Assembly: GCF_000600005.1 (NCBI RefSeq)
Contig: NZ_CP007446.1
Coordinates: forward strand, 2,196,894-2,260,893
DNA: 64,000 nucleotides
Direction: 5' to 3'
Source of the DNA: Snodgrassella alvi wkB2
GTDB taxonomy: Bacteria; Pseudomonadota; Gammaproteobacteria; Burkholderiales; Neisseriaceae
The number at the start of each line of letters is the position of its first letter. Positions within the stretch are counted from its first letter, which is position 1. Shown piece by piece: positions 58,101-64,000 of this stretch. The notes below the pieces were generated by a model, which was not told where the DNA came from, made no database searches, and worked only from the letters and a program-made list of their open reading frames with translations. The position numbers were made by a program, and so were the translations under genes.

Positions 58101-59545
58101 TGCAGAAGAACTCAGTGCATTTTGACGATGGTACAACAGCCTTCTCAAATCAGCTGACTCGTGAAGCAAGCAACGAAAGAACCATTAGTGGAGTTGCAGA
58201 CGGACGAGTAGACGCAACGTCTAATCAGGCAGTAAATGGTCGTCAGCTCTATTCGCTGTCCACTTCCACCTCAACTAGTCTGTCCAGCCTGCAGGATCAG
58301 CTTCACCTTGCTTCCGGCACCATACCGGCAGGAATATCCACAACATTGAGCTCATTACAGCTTAATGCCCTGCAATGGAACGGTTCAGCTTATGATGCCA
58401 GCCATGGCTCCGGCACTGCCCAGAAAATTACCAATGTTGCTTCTGGTGATACAGGCCAGAATTCAACAGAGGCAGTGAATGGCAGCCAGCTGTGGCAAAT
58501 GAAAAATGAATGGAAACAGGATTTACAAAGTCTTTCCAGCTCAGTGGATAGCAAGCTGGCACAAAACAGTGGTGGCGGTAATGCTTCTGCGATCAATGAA
58601 GCAACTGAAAAAGCCAATCAGGCTATTTCGGATACCCAGAAACTGTCTGCTTCAACAGCTGATGCCCTGTCTGCAGTAGCAGCCAGCCTGGGCGGTAATG
58701 CCAGCTACAACCCGCTCACCAGAGCCGGCACAGGTGGTTTCACTGCACCAAGCTATACAACCAGCAATGCTGATGGTACTGCGGTAACAGCCAATAATGT
58801 AGGCGATGCCATTAACAATCTGTATAACGGCGGCAGCAAATATGCAAAAGTTAATTCCACTCAGGCTGTGGCTTCAGCAAGCGGAAGTGATGCTATTGCT
58901 GTAGGCGGTGCAGCAGCTGCCAGTGGTAAGGCTGCTGTAGCTATTGGTTCACAAGCAGCAGCCAGTGCAGAAAACGGCGTAGCTATTGGTAATCATGCCA
59001 GCGTTACTCAGAATGGCGGAATTGCGCTGGGTGCCAACTCTGTGGCCAATACGGCAGCAGGTATTAATGGCTACATTCCGGTTAGTGCCACAGCACAACA
59101 GGCAAGAGCCATTCAGGCAACCACCAGCACTCAGGCCGCTGTGTCTGTGGGTGACGCCGCCAATGGTGTTTACCGTCAGATTACAGGTGTCGCTGCAGGT
59201 ACTGCTGACACTGATGCAGTCAATGTGGCACAGCTGAAAGGTGTTAATGCCCGCATGGAAAATATCAACCGCTACGTCAATGATGTTAACGACCGCGTAC
59301 ATCGTGTAGAACGGCGTGCCTATTCCGGTACTGCTCTGGCCATGGCACTGTCTGGTGCTTATCTGCCGCAGTTAAATGCCGGTGAACAGACAGTAGGTGT
59401 AGGCATGGGTTCATATCATGGTTATGCTGCAGTTGGTATTAACTACAAAGCCACAAACAATACCGGTAAGTTCTCATGGGGTGCAGGTGTCTCCACTACC
59501 GGACGTGAAACCGGCTTTAATGCAGGTATAGGCTATAAGTGGTAA
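49163..59545 (+). CDS. giant YadA-type trimeric autotransporter adhesin
   Basis: A 3460-aa surface adhesin. Residues 1-23 form an extended signal peptide region (ESPR; MNKVYRNVWNENTQTWVAAS) followed by the hydrophobic signal core ending near VYA. The head (about 180-500) has YadA-like repeats (SVALGS, AIGNSV, VFGNDN). The very long stalk has repeats with DALQW, YDASHGT, QKITNVA, STDAVNxxQLY and coiled-coil STSxSxxxSLS segments. A second head-like set (AIAVGGAAAASGKAAVAIGS) near 3240 precedes the neck (DTDAVNVAQLKG) and the 4-strand YadA anchor ending FNAGIGYKW. Three chains form one outer-membrane pore and passenger. Likely role is adhesion and biofilm in the host. The stalk is almost pure repeat (see separate entries). 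A terminator follows at 59565. Confidence 0.96.
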   Translation: MNKVYRNVWNENTQTWVAASELANSKTKSNTVCEQSIVKKIINKLGLKKIVSVTITALILEWQAIAPVYAANAAIVGGNNSGTVWPGGGYQYGGHGSMVFSGDDDHCGADRVNGRRTVTNGISATDEYLRFIRNTAFANGRPYGSVTSNKAEAWSDEGKTDGGTGYQAAPTGGDNNAMPVAYGIYSFAYGCGSYATGNYSTAFGANATATAGGAMAFGVASLASGAASIAFGISSQATGISSVALGSMASSNGTGSVAVGLSSAANNDGAVALGTGANASGNSSVAVGNAAQAVGDQSISIGAGNQVSGRKSGAIGGAQNNAIFKDGEISAAPINPTNITGNNTYSLGNENGTIAVDDSGVFGNKNTISGTTEGVNNIRIVGNNNTVSSAKDLVFGNDNAVSSAKDLVFGNDNTVTATRGLILGNDNTVNAARGLIIGNNTSSGANATDAIAIGNSVSVSNASGIAIGTSAKTIVDAGVALGSGSVADIEKGKTGFDPTGTNSAANNPTWTSTAGAVAIGNAGSGITRQLTGLAAGTNDTDAVNVAQMKNLASVTTTGLSSLSTAVSKVGDMSNVNSNISTLNSNVSALQSDALQWKNNADGSGAYDASHGTNQAQKITNVAAGQLADDSTDAVNASQLYQVSTSSASGITSLSTVALSTTGKLNTVSSNVSALQSDALQWKNNADGSGAYDASHGTNQAQKITNVAAGLVEDGSTDAVNASQLYQVSTSSASGITSLSTAALSTTGKLNTVSNNVSALQSDALQWKNNVNGIGGFYDASHGTNQAQKITNVAAGQLADNSTDAVNAGQLYQVSTSSASGITSLSTAVSRVSDMANVNGNISTLSSSVADLKSDALQWKKNTDGSGAYDASHGTNQAQKITNVADGQLINGSTDAVNAGQLYQVSTSSASGITSLSTAALSTTGKLNTVSSNVSALQSDALQWKNNADGSSAYDASHGTNQAQKITNVAAGQLADDSTDAVNASQLYQVSTSSASGITSLSTAALNTTGKLNTVSSNVSALQSDALQWKNNVNGIGGFYDASHGTNQAQKITNVAAGQLADNSTDAVNAGQLYQVSTSSASGITSLSTAVSRVSDMANVNGNISTLSSSVADLKSDALQWKKNTDGSGAYDASHGTNQAQKITNVADGQLINGSTDAVNAGQLYQVSTSSASGITSLSTAALSTTGKLNTVSSNVSALQSDALQWKNNADGSGAYDASHGTNQAQKITNVAAGQLADDSTDAVNASQLYQVSTSSASGITSLSTAALNTTGKLNTVSSNVSALQSDALQWKNNVNGIGGFYDASHGTNQAQKITNVAAGQLADNSTDAVNAGQLYQLSTSSSTSFNSLSTIVSRVSDMTNVNGNISTLSSSVADLQSDALQWKNNVNGSGAYDASHGTNQAQKITNVAAGQLADNSTDAVNASQLYQVSTSSASGITSLSTVALSTTGKLNTVSNDVSALKSDALQWKSNVDGSGAYDASHGTNRAQKITNIAAGHIDEYSTEAVNAAQFYQLSTSSSTGLSTLSSTLNRAGDLTNVNSNISTLTTKVNDLVIDALQWHGNADGSGFYDASHGTNRAQRITNIAAGQVNEHSTDAVNAAQLYSLSTTTSTSLSNLNEAVATTGNIANISHNVNVLNDHVSTLLSGALQWKSNADGSGFYDASHATSNPQKISNVAAGVLDEHSTDAVNAAQLYSLSTITSTSLSNLNEAVATTGNISTVASNVYILNNQVSSLLSNALQWHENADGSGFYDASHGTSSPQKISNLAAGVLDEHSTDAVNAAQLYSLSTTTSTSLSNLNAAVANTGNVTNITNNVTQLMADALQWKKNTDGSGVYDASHGTSQAQKITNVAAGQLEDGSTDAVNASQLYQLSTSSATSFSSLSTVVSRAGDLTNINGSISTANSNIAALQSDALQWKKNVNGNGGFYDASHGTSQAQKITNVAAGQLENGSTDAVNADQLYQLSTSSATSFSSLSTVVSRAGDLTNINGNISTANSNIAALQSDALQWKKNTDGTGAYDASHGTTQAQKITNVAAGQLEDGSTDAVNASQLYQVSTSSASGITSLSTAALNTTGKLNTVSSNVSALQSDALQWKNNTNGSGAYDASHGTNQAQKITNVAAGQLENGSTDAVNAGQLYQLSTSSSTSFSSLSTVVSRAGDLTNINGNISTLSSSVADLQSDALQWKKNTDGSGAYDASHGTSQAQKITNVANGDLTYNSTDAVNGSQLSTTNSNLSIVSSSVHKVNDTVNKLEKDSLQWVQEENGNSYYDASHGVTNARYRITNVANGSLAPDSSDVVNGSQLYTTNSSINAVSTSVNSVTATVTRLQDNTLQWNGSAYDAGHGSTMAQKITRVAEADLAPDSTDAVNGSQLNQTNSRVGSLSSTVANLNDSLNKTNTRINSIAESTSRISDNLSSATDRINTLDQNALQINGENYDANYKKITNITGGKIEQGSNEAVTGGQLFTTNEKLNTVSSSVGNLTGRLNGAIDRLDTVSGATATLSTSLAEVNTSISTLRRDALSWNGNAYDASHGSGTAQKITNVANGTVSNSSTDAVNGSQLYNLSTSLSSSLSTVTAGNNTGLSTTNSNVSTLSSSLSSAVNNISNLQRDALQWNGNAYDASHGSGAAQKITNVANGTLSSGSTDAVNGDQLYNLSTSMINSLSTVTAGNNTSLSTTNSNVSTLSSSLSSAVNNISNLQRDALQWNGNAYDASHGSGAAQKITNVANGTLSSGSTDAVNGDQLYNLSTSLSSSLSTATAGNNTGLSTTNSNISTLSSSLSSAVNNISNLQRDALQWNGNAYDASHGSGAAQKITNVANGTLSSGSTDAVNGDQLYNLSTSLSSSLSTATAGNNTGLSTTNSNISTLSSSLSSAVNNISNLQRDALQWNGNAYDASHGSGAAQKITNVAAGQLADGSTDAVNAGQLYSISSSIISSVSSSVDQVVTESRTTIETMNKDIKAAQDDIKTAQDDIKTSKRLIDELQKNSVHFDDGTTAFSNQLTREASNERTISGVADGRVDATSNQAVNGRQLYSLSTSTSTSLSSLQDQLHLASGTIPAGISTTLSSLQLNALQWNGSAYDASHGSGTAQKITNVASGDTGQNSTEAVNGSQLWQMKNEWKQDLQSLSSSVDSKLAQNSGGGNASAINEATEKANQAISDTQKLSASTADALSAVAASLGGNASYNPLTRAGTGGFTAPSYTTSNADGTAVTANNVGDAINNLYNGGSKYAKVNSTQAVASASGSDAIAVGGAAAASGKAAVAIGSQAAASAENGVAIGNHASVTQNGGIALGANSVANTAAGINGYIPVSATAQQARAIQATTSTQAAVSVGDAANGVYRQITGVAAGTADTDAVNVAQLKGVNARMENINRYVNDVNDRVHRVERRAYSGTALAMALSGAYLPQLNAGEQTVGVGMGSYHGYAAVGINYKATNNTGKFSWGAGVSTTGRETGFNAGIGYKW
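50325..50402 (+). repeat. 42-bp tandem repeat in the adhesin head
   Basis: The unit encoding AVSSAKDLVFGNDN occurs twice almost identically, followed by two diverged copies (TVTATRGLILGNDN and TVNAARGLIIGNN). Each is a 14-residue YadA-head type repeat. Confidence 0.7.
51446..53803 (+). repeat. 786-bp higher-order repeat in the adhesin stalk
   Basis: The landmark GATGC[GA]CTGCAATGG followed by AAAAATAATGTCAATGG begins at 51446, 52232 and 53018, exactly 786 bp (262 aa) apart. Each period contains three DALQW units (NVNGIGGFYD, NTDGSGAYD, NADGS[SG]AYD). The first two periods are nearly identical; the third diverges after its first unit. Confidence 0.85.
56981..58072 (+). repeat. 273-bp tandem repeat, four copies, distal adhesin stalk
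   Basis: The landmark CGCGACGCACTGCAATGG begins at 56981, 57254, 57527 and 57800, exactly 273 bp (91 aa) apart, and a related unit precedes at about 56708. The units are nearly identical. The last copy is cut short by the change to NVAAGQLADGS and a coiled coil. Confidence 0.88.
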
Positions 59546-59564
59546 TCATCAGATAAATAGCTTC

Positions 59565-59598
59565 AAAATCGGGCATACCAGTGTATGCCCGATTTTTT
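59565..59598 (+). terminator. terminator of the adhesin gene
   Basis: A long GC-containing stem AAATCGGGCATAC / GTATGCCCGATTT with CAGT loop and T tract, 20 bases after the stop. Confidence 0.92.
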
Positions 59599-60103
59599 GC
59601 TGAAAATAACAAATAAAAGCATTGAGAAATTACATTATCCTGATACTAAAGACTGAATGATGAAATACCAGTTTTTTTAGTTATATCAATTCGCTTCTAA
59701 TACCAATAAAACAACACTTTAAAAATAAAACTGTTAACCATTAAACAAAAAATATTGCAAATACACTAAATCGAAGAATATGCAGCCGGTTTCTGTTTAT
59801 TATCCATTTATATTATTCAATAGTCATCACAGCCTGTTCAGCGAATATGGCTACAGTTAAAGATATTCTGTCCTGTATACAATAAGTAATTACACAATCG
59901 TCTGCTTAATCTCGCATTTATCATAAAAATATGCAAAATACATAACAGCCGGCAATACATGCCAAAAAAATAAAAACTGGCTTTTCAGTCATAAAACAGA
60001 CTTAATAATCCGGATAAACAAACCATTTTTACCCGGAATGAAAATGCATATCAGATAACTCATACATATATATGAGTCAATAATTGACAGTTCCCTGCTT
60101 TAG
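59599..60103. other. AT-rich intergenic region without clear features
   Basis: About 500 bases. A short palindrome (CTCATACATATATATGAG) lies near 60058-60075. No gene or RNA recognised. Confidence 0.35.
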
Positions 60104-60325
60104 CGGCAAGATAAAGACGTTACGTTCAATAGCGTAACCAGCTTTGACAGGCTGAACAAAGAGGCAGACTTTTTGCTACTTACCAAAAAAGTAGCGTTGG
60201 TCTGTAAAAACCCATTGCCACCGCTTTTTTTCATGGTGGACAGTGGCAGGGAGGCTTTACGCCTACCGGTATACTCTTTGTCGGTCTGTCAACCCTGCCA
60301 TTTGTCTGCCGCCATCTGTGTTTAA
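60104..60325 (+). pseudogene. phage-type Ash/Icd-like leader remnant (uncertain)
   Basis: A 73-codon open frame without a start includes VTSFDRLNKEADFLLLTKK and NPLPPLFFMVDSGREALRLP and ends at TAA 60325. The +1-shifted frame also reads a Cys/Trp-rich peptide (CHRFFSWWTVAGRLYAYRYT) that reminds me of P4-like phage Ash/Icd-type leader sequences. The DNA has several inverted repeats (GCTACTT/AAGTAGC; GGCAGGG/CCCTGCC enclosing AGGC/GCCT), so it may instead be a structured RNA. The call is from memory only. Confidence 0.3.
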
Positions 60326-60367
60326 CAGCACACTTGCGGTCTCATGATTAAAGAGAAGGGCAATGAT

Positions 60368-60502
60368 ATGAACATCTACAAAGCAAATCTCCCCTTTCAG
60401 AAACCACAATCTAACCTGTTTGCCCAAAAACTACTGACAATCAGGTGTCGTCCTGATACACAGATATACTACATACTTCATACAATTACTCATTCAGCAT
60501 AA
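60368..60502 (+). CDS. small ORF (44 aa), possible leader peptide
   Basis: Starts MNIYKANLPFQKPQSNLFAQ with GAGAAGGGC upstream at suitable spacing and stops 21 bases before the next gene. No family recognised. It may be translated together with the 118-aa gene that follows, or it may be the tail of the phage-like remnant. Confidence 0.35.
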   Translation: MNIYKANLPFQKPQSNLFAQKLLTIRCRPDTQIYYILHTITHSA

Positions 60503-60523
60503 AATACAAAGGGAGAATAAACA

Positions 60524-60880
60524 ATGAAACTTCTTGCGCCTGACAAGAATGCGCTATCCACAGCATTGCACGACAATCTACAACTGCAATACCCCTTTGC
60601 ACTTTATTATATACAACAAACTACATCACTCGGCAGCCAATGGCATAACGAACCAGAGGAAATTACCGAATATACAGCCTATATCCTGTCACCCTATATC
60701 ATCAAAGCCGACTCAGACTGGCAGGATAGCGGGTTGCTGGTTTTCAAGCCCTGTAACAGCATCATCAGTGCCGAAACCCTGGTATTTTCATTCTGCAAAC
60801 AGCATAACTGGGAACCCCTGCTCTGGCAAGGGATAGAACCCATAGCACAACAAATATGGCAGGCAGTACACAGAACCTAA
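60524..60880 (+). CDS. hypothetical protein
   Basis: 118 aa with a strong AAGGGAG ribosome site 9 bases before ATG. The sequence (MKLLAPDKNALSTALHDNLQ and a C-terminal WEPLLWQGIEPIAQQIWQAV) has no signal peptide or membrane segment, three Cys-poor helices and a central beta-rich GLLVFKPCNSI. No family recognised. It has normal codon use for the window and no operon partner downstream. Confidence 0.5.
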   Translation: MKLLAPDKNALSTALHDNLQLQYPFALYYIQQTTSLGSQWHNEPEEITEYTAYILSPYIIKADSDWQDSGLLVFKPCNSIISAETLVFSFCKQHNWEPLLWQGIEPIAQQIWQAVHRT

Positions 60881-61467
60881 TCATTTTCTGCTTATAGTAA
60901 TTTCACCATAGGCGACTATTTTCGATAACTGTTTATTCATACCACCAAACCAGCCCGAACAGTTTTCTACTTCAAACTAACACATACCAATTAAAGTACT
61001 ATCCGGAATCTGTTCCGGCTGATCATTTCCATAACCAGCGCTATCACAACCACAAGCTTAATTTAACATTACTTAACTTATATATCAATAGTTTGCCTAC
61101 ACCACAACAGCAAATAATTTAGAAATTCCTCCATCAGTTTTCCGGTTGGTAACGACCAGATTAAGATTGATAACAGCTGAAACCATTTCCAGCCGGCGTT
61201 TTCAGCTTTTTTAATCTATATATTTATTAATAAAGGATATATTCAATTGTCAATTTAGATTTGTTATTTATAAGACACTTTTACGGACAACCTCAAAAAA
61301 TTACTGTTATTTGCACCACAATAAATAACAATAAACACCAGTAAAAAACATAATTTAATTATTTTCTAACATTGGTAAAAGGAGTATATTGATAATCCTT
61401 ATCAATTGATATGCAGTCATATCTGATTCAATTTGTCTCAATATGAATAAAATAGGGAAATTATAAA
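60881..61467. other. intergenic region upstream of iron uptake operon
   Basis: Holds nothing recognisable in its first 450 bases. The last 80 carry the Fur box at 61388-61406 and AT-rich promoter sequence for the P19 gene. Confidence 0.45.
61388..61406. promoter_or_regulatory. palindromic Fur box upstream of P19-FTR1 operon
   Basis: ATTGATAATCCTTATCAAT is a perfect 8-3-8 dyad, about 60 bp upstream of the P19 gene start. This indicates Fur repression of the operon under iron sufficiency. Confidence 0.7.
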
Positions 61468-62013
61468 ATGCTGTTACAAAAAATTGCTATCGCCAGTGCC
61501 GCTCTTGTATCAATGGCAGCCTTTGCTCAGGAATACCCCATGGGCAAACCTATTATTAAAAACGGAATGGAAATTTCCGGTGTATATCTGCCGCCTATTA
61601 CTATGGACACTGATGGCATGGATCACAGTAATATGCATTTGCCGGCCAGCAAATCCGACGTGCACATGGAAGCCGATATTCATGCAACAGAAGGTAATCC
61701 TAACGGCTTTGCCGAAGGAGACTGGATTCCTAATCTGAATATTGAATACTCCATTACCAAACTGACTAAAGGGAAATTCGAACATTCAGGTAAATTCATG
61801 TCTATGGTTGCCAATGACGGTCCCCACTATGGTGACAACATCAAACTGAATGGTCTGGGCAAATATCGTGTTACCTACCGTATCTCCCCACCAACAGCCA
61901 ACCAGATGGCTCGCCATATTGACAAAGAAACCGGCGTAGCACCATGGTTCAAACCATTTGAAGTCAGCTGGGATTTTGATTATGCCGGTGTAGGCCGCAA
62001 AGGCAGCTATTAA
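61468..62013 (+). CDS. periplasmic iron-binding protein, P19/Tp34 family
   Basis: 181 aa with a signal peptide (MLLQKIAIASAALVSMAAFA, cleavage before QEY). The mature part is a beta-sandwich with the conserved metal ligands of the family: Glu in NGMEISGVY, Met/His in MDHSNMHLP and VHMEADIHA, and His in NDGPHYGDNI. Such proteins bind Cu/Fe and feed FTR1-type permeases. It is the first gene of the operon. The following 107-bp gap contains a stem-loop (62036-62072) that could adjust the stoichiometry of P19 versus the downstream proteins. Confidence 0.9.
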   Translation: MLLQKIAIASAALVSMAAFAQEYPMGKPIIKNGMEISGVYLPPITMDTDGMDHSNMHLPASKSDVHMEADIHATEGNPNGFAEGDWIPNLNIEYSITKLTKGKFEHSGKFMSMVANDGPHYGDNIKLNGLGKYRVTYRISPPTANQMARHIDKETGVAPWFKPFEVSWDFDYAGVGRKGSY

Positions 62014-62035
62014 TCGCATTTAGCTGGCTGTGATC

Positions 62036-62072
62036 AGGGATTATTCTAGCTTCAACTGGCTGAATAATCCCT
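62036..62072 (+). other. mRNA stem-loop between P19 and cupredoxin genes
   Basis: AGGGATTATTC pairs with GAATAATCCCT (11 bp) around a 15-base loop. No T tract follows, so it is more likely an RNA stability or partial attenuation element than a strong terminator. Confidence 0.55.
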
Positions 62073-62120
62073 TATTACATTATTACTGCCACAACACCTT
62101 TCACTGTAAGAATATCTGTT

Positions 62121-62456
62121 ATGAAAAAATTTCTTCTTATCTTATTGGGTTTATGCAGTCTTATGTTTTCATTTTCAGCCATTGCTGACGATAAAGTCAC
62201 TCTGGAACTGAAAATGAAAGATGGTGATCTGATTCCCCTGACCCTCAATGCACCAGCCAACAAAATTATTCGCATTAAGGTTACCAATATTGGCAAAGGT
62301 CCCGTCGAATTTGAAAGTACCCAGCTGGTCAAAGAAAAAGTACTCGCCCCGGGCGCCTCATCAGTGGTCGTCATTGCCCCGAAAAAACCCGGTACCTATA
62401 TCTTTTTCGATGACTTTCATCTGAATAAGCCCAAAGGGCAGTTAATAGTAAAATAA
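62121..62456 (+). CDS. periplasmic cupredoxin-domain protein of the FTR1 iron system
   Basis: 111 aa with a signal peptide (MKKFLLILLGLCSLMFSFSAIA). A single cupredoxin-like domain follows, including APANKIIRIKVTNIGKGPVEFES and the C-terminal PGTYIFFDDFHLNKPKGQLI. It resembles the cupredoxin protein (FtrB / EfeO N-domain type) that works with P19 and FTR1, likely in oxidation or transfer of Fe. The Cys ligand of type-1 copper sites is not visible, so copper binding is uncertain. It lies 14 bp before the permease. Confidence 0.85.
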   Translation: MKKFLLILLGLCSLMFSFSAIADDKVTLELKMKDGDLIPLTLNAPANKIIRIKVTNIGKGPVEFESTQLVKEKVLAPGASSVVVIAPKKPGTYIFFDDFHLNKPKGQLIVK

Positions 62457-62470
62457 AAGCAGGAAATACA

Positions 62471-63301
62471 ATGGGACAAACAATTTTTGTCGTCTGGCGT
62501 GAATGTTTCGAAGCATTACTGGTTGTCGGCATTATTTATGCATGGATTAAACGTAATCCTGACAATAGCCATGGTATGCGTTATTTGTTTGGCGGTGTCG
62601 GGCTTGGCGTACTGATTTCTGTCATACTGGCATTAATCATCAACGGCGTATTCAAAGCGCTTACCGATGACCATCAAACCATGTTTATGATGGGCATGTC
62701 TGCTGTTGCCTGCATACTGATTGTGCAAATGGTGTACTGGATGAACAAACACGCCCGAAATATGAAATCATCCCTGGAACAGGAAATGGCACAACAGGTA
62801 GCCCGCAATTCTTGGTGGGGAGCTCTGTTTATTATAGCCATTGCCATTGCCCGTGAAGGCAGTGAAATTGTCGTATTTCTGTCCGGCCAGATTATGCAGC
62901 TGAACAGTCAAAATTACTCCGGTTTCTGTCTTGCCGTACTTATCGGCATAGCAGTATCTGCCCTGACATTTTATGCATTTATTCTAACCAGCCGCTTCAT
63001 CCAATGGAAAAAATTTTTTACCATAACCGGTATTGTCCTGTTATTTCTGGCCATTTCATTATTGCTGAGAGCTGTTGAAGACGGTACCAATATGCTGCTG
63101 GAGCATGACGTATCAATTCCTGATTTCCTCATTAGCCCGGCATGGGATACATCACATTTTATTGACGATAGCGGTCTGATTGGCAGTTTTGCTTCCTCAC
63201 TGTTTGCCTACCGTTCCCAGCCAATGTGGATTAGCGTCATTACTTTTGGTGTATTCTGGTTATTAATGGCTATATTGTTTTTAAGGAAAAAATCCAGATA
63301 A
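62471..63301 (+). CDS. FTR1-family high-affinity iron permease
   Basis: A 276-aa inner-membrane permease with seven hydrophobic helices. Both iron-binding RExxE motifs are intact: R10-E11-C-F-E14 and R128-E129-G-S-E132. A cytoplasmic loop separates helices 3 and 4, and the C-terminus is basic. It transports iron supplied by the P19 and cupredoxin proteins. Ribosome site AGGAA. Confidence 0.94.
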   Translation: MGQTIFVVWRECFEALLVVGIIYAWIKRNPDNSHGMRYLFGGVGLGVLISVILALIINGVFKALTDDHQTMFMMGMSAVACILIVQMVYWMNKHARNMKSSLEQEMAQQVARNSWWGALFIIAIAIAREGSEIVVFLSGQIMQLNSQNYSGFCLAVLIGIAVSALTFYAFILTSRFIQWKKFFTITGIVLLFLAISLLLRAVEDGTNMLLEHDVSIPDFLISPAWDTSHFIDDSGLIGSFASSLFAYRSQPMWISVITFGVFWLLMAILFLRKKSR

Positions 63302-63681
63302 GGCAGAACCTGCTGCATATCTGATTTACTTACTTTGGGCATGTGCCGGTTATTTCTTCAGCATATGATTTACCGGCACCATTCAATCATGATTTGAGTG
63401 TTTTTATACAGCCTTATCCTTCTCTAGCATTACTGATAACTAGCTCAGGCTGAAAATCATGCCCCAGCACTTAACACCCTTATCAACCATATCTATTACT
63501 TGCTGCAATATGGTGAATACGAACAAAAGATATGTCACGTTTGTCCCCTGCTGTCACAATAAAAAGTAATCGGCGCAATGCTTCATCAGTTGCTACAATT
63601 GCACTGAAAAACCCTGTAACTATAAATTTCATCGGAACAGGTCTTTAAATCAATTAATTTTAAAATAAAACGAGATTTAGA
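63302..63681. other. spacer between the two FTR1 genes
   Basis: 380 bases with no gene recognised. No strong terminator is visible, so the second FTR1 gene may be read from the upstream operon or from its own weak promoter. Confidence 0.4.
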
Positions 63682-64000
63682 ATGGAACAAACCTTTTTTA
63701 TTGTCTGGCGTGAATGCTTTGTAACACTGATTGTTGTCGGCGTTATTTACTCATGGATTAAGCATAATCCGGACAGCAAAAGCGGGATGCGCCATCTGTT
63801 TAGCGGCTTGATACTCGGTGTACTGTTTCTGGCAGCAATTATCGGTGGTGTGTTCAGATATATTCCCGAAAAAAATCAAAAAATGCTTATGATGAGCATA
63901 TTGATATTGATTACTTTATTGACATTTTTAGTTGTATTTTTGATGTTTGAGTATATCCTGAGCATGGGATCAGCAAAGGAACAGAAAAAAGCTCAACAGA
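63682..64000 (+). CDS. second FTR1-like protein (partial), first RExxE motif altered
   Basis: 106 codons from ATG 63682 to the window edge. The sequence (MEQTFFIVWRECFVTLIVVG) is clearly a paralogue of the preceding FTR1 (about half identical over this stretch by eye). The first iron motif reads R10-E11-C-F-V14: the second glutamate is Val, a GAA to GTA change relative to its paralogue. The region after helix 3 is also diverged. It may be a duplicate losing function or a regulatory/partner subunit. The second RExxE is outside the window. Confidence 0.75.
   Translation, partial: MEQTFFIVWRECFVTLIVVGVIYSWIKHNPDSKSGMRHLFSGLILGVLFLAAIIGGVFRYIPEKNQKMLMMSILILITLLTFLVVFLMFEYILSMGSAKEQKKAQQ

Noticed and set aside
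50194-59302. Many shifted-frame and antisense ORFs within the adhesin gene
   Set aside because: They mirror the repeat unit in other frames and carry no start signals.

Overview
The window looks like a chromosomal segment of a Neisseriaceae bacterium, most probably Snodgrassella alvi (bee gut symbiont) or a close relative. This assignment is inference from gene content: a zipA-ligA-galU block with a long (808 aa) LigA, an ESPR-type trimeric autotransporter, a prePAAR Rhs protein with a train of orphan toxin/immunity cassettes, and moderate GC. No 16S or other taxonomic marker is present, so the species call is unproven.

Layout. (1) 1-2934: an RNA-repair type locus. rtcR (sigma-54 activator with a CARF-like N-terminus) faces away from a leftward unit. 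That unit has a near-consensus -24/-12 promoter (1126-1144), a leader hairpin, a tRNA-like gene (909-983; CCA anticodon, A at position 33, U1:A72) and an SPFH/slipin gene running off the left edge. rtcB/rtcA would be expected beyond that edge. (2) 3014-9267: a MerR regulator divergent from an EthD-like protein, then housekeeping genes on the minus strand (galU, ligA, zipA, ampD). (3) 9553-9628: tRNA-Phe with terminator. (4) 9863-20363: an Rhs toxin island. It holds one full-length prePAAR/PAAR Rhs protein with immunity gene and three orphan Rhs C-terminal toxin/immunity cassettes, one of them an LHH nuclease with a SUKH immunity protein. A small AT-rich group of unknown genes follows, one apparently split in a T8 run.

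(5) 20897-44640: a catecholate siderophore island of the anguibactin/acinetobactin architecture. It has a free-standing adenylation protein, a PCP-C NRPS, a tandem Cy-Cy NRPS, an N-hydroxylase, the DHB pathway genes (entC-, entB-, entA- and entE-like), a phosphopantetheinyl transferase, two ABC exporter half-transporters, a FecCD-type importer with a FatB-like binding protein, and a TonB-dependent receptor. Fur-box-like sites lie in the intergenic regions. Two carrier-like domains lack the attachment serine, which leaves only the ArCP and the PCP of the PCP-C protein as thiolation sites. No amino-acid decarboxylase or thioesterase was seen. (6) 44681-48511: an unknown gene, an XRE/DUF2975 pair, an EamA transporter and a broken GNAT acetyltransferase. 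(7) 49163-59545: a 3460-aa YadA-type trimeric autotransporter adhesin whose stalk contains a 786-bp higher-order repeat and a four-copy 273-bp repeat. (8) 60104-60880: a phage-remnant-like ORF and a small unknown gene. (9) 61468-64000: a Fur-box-preceded P19 / cupredoxin / FTR1 iron uptake operon, followed by a second FTR1-like gene, cut by the window edge, that has lost the second glutamate of its first RExxE motif.

How the parts work together. The siderophore island and the P19-FTR1 system are two iron-acquisition routes that look Fur-controlled. The Rhs island and giant adhesin fit a dense, competitive biofilm life. The RtcR locus suggests a response to RNA (tRNA) cleavage, which could be an answer to nuclease toxins like those in the Rhs island; that last link is inference.
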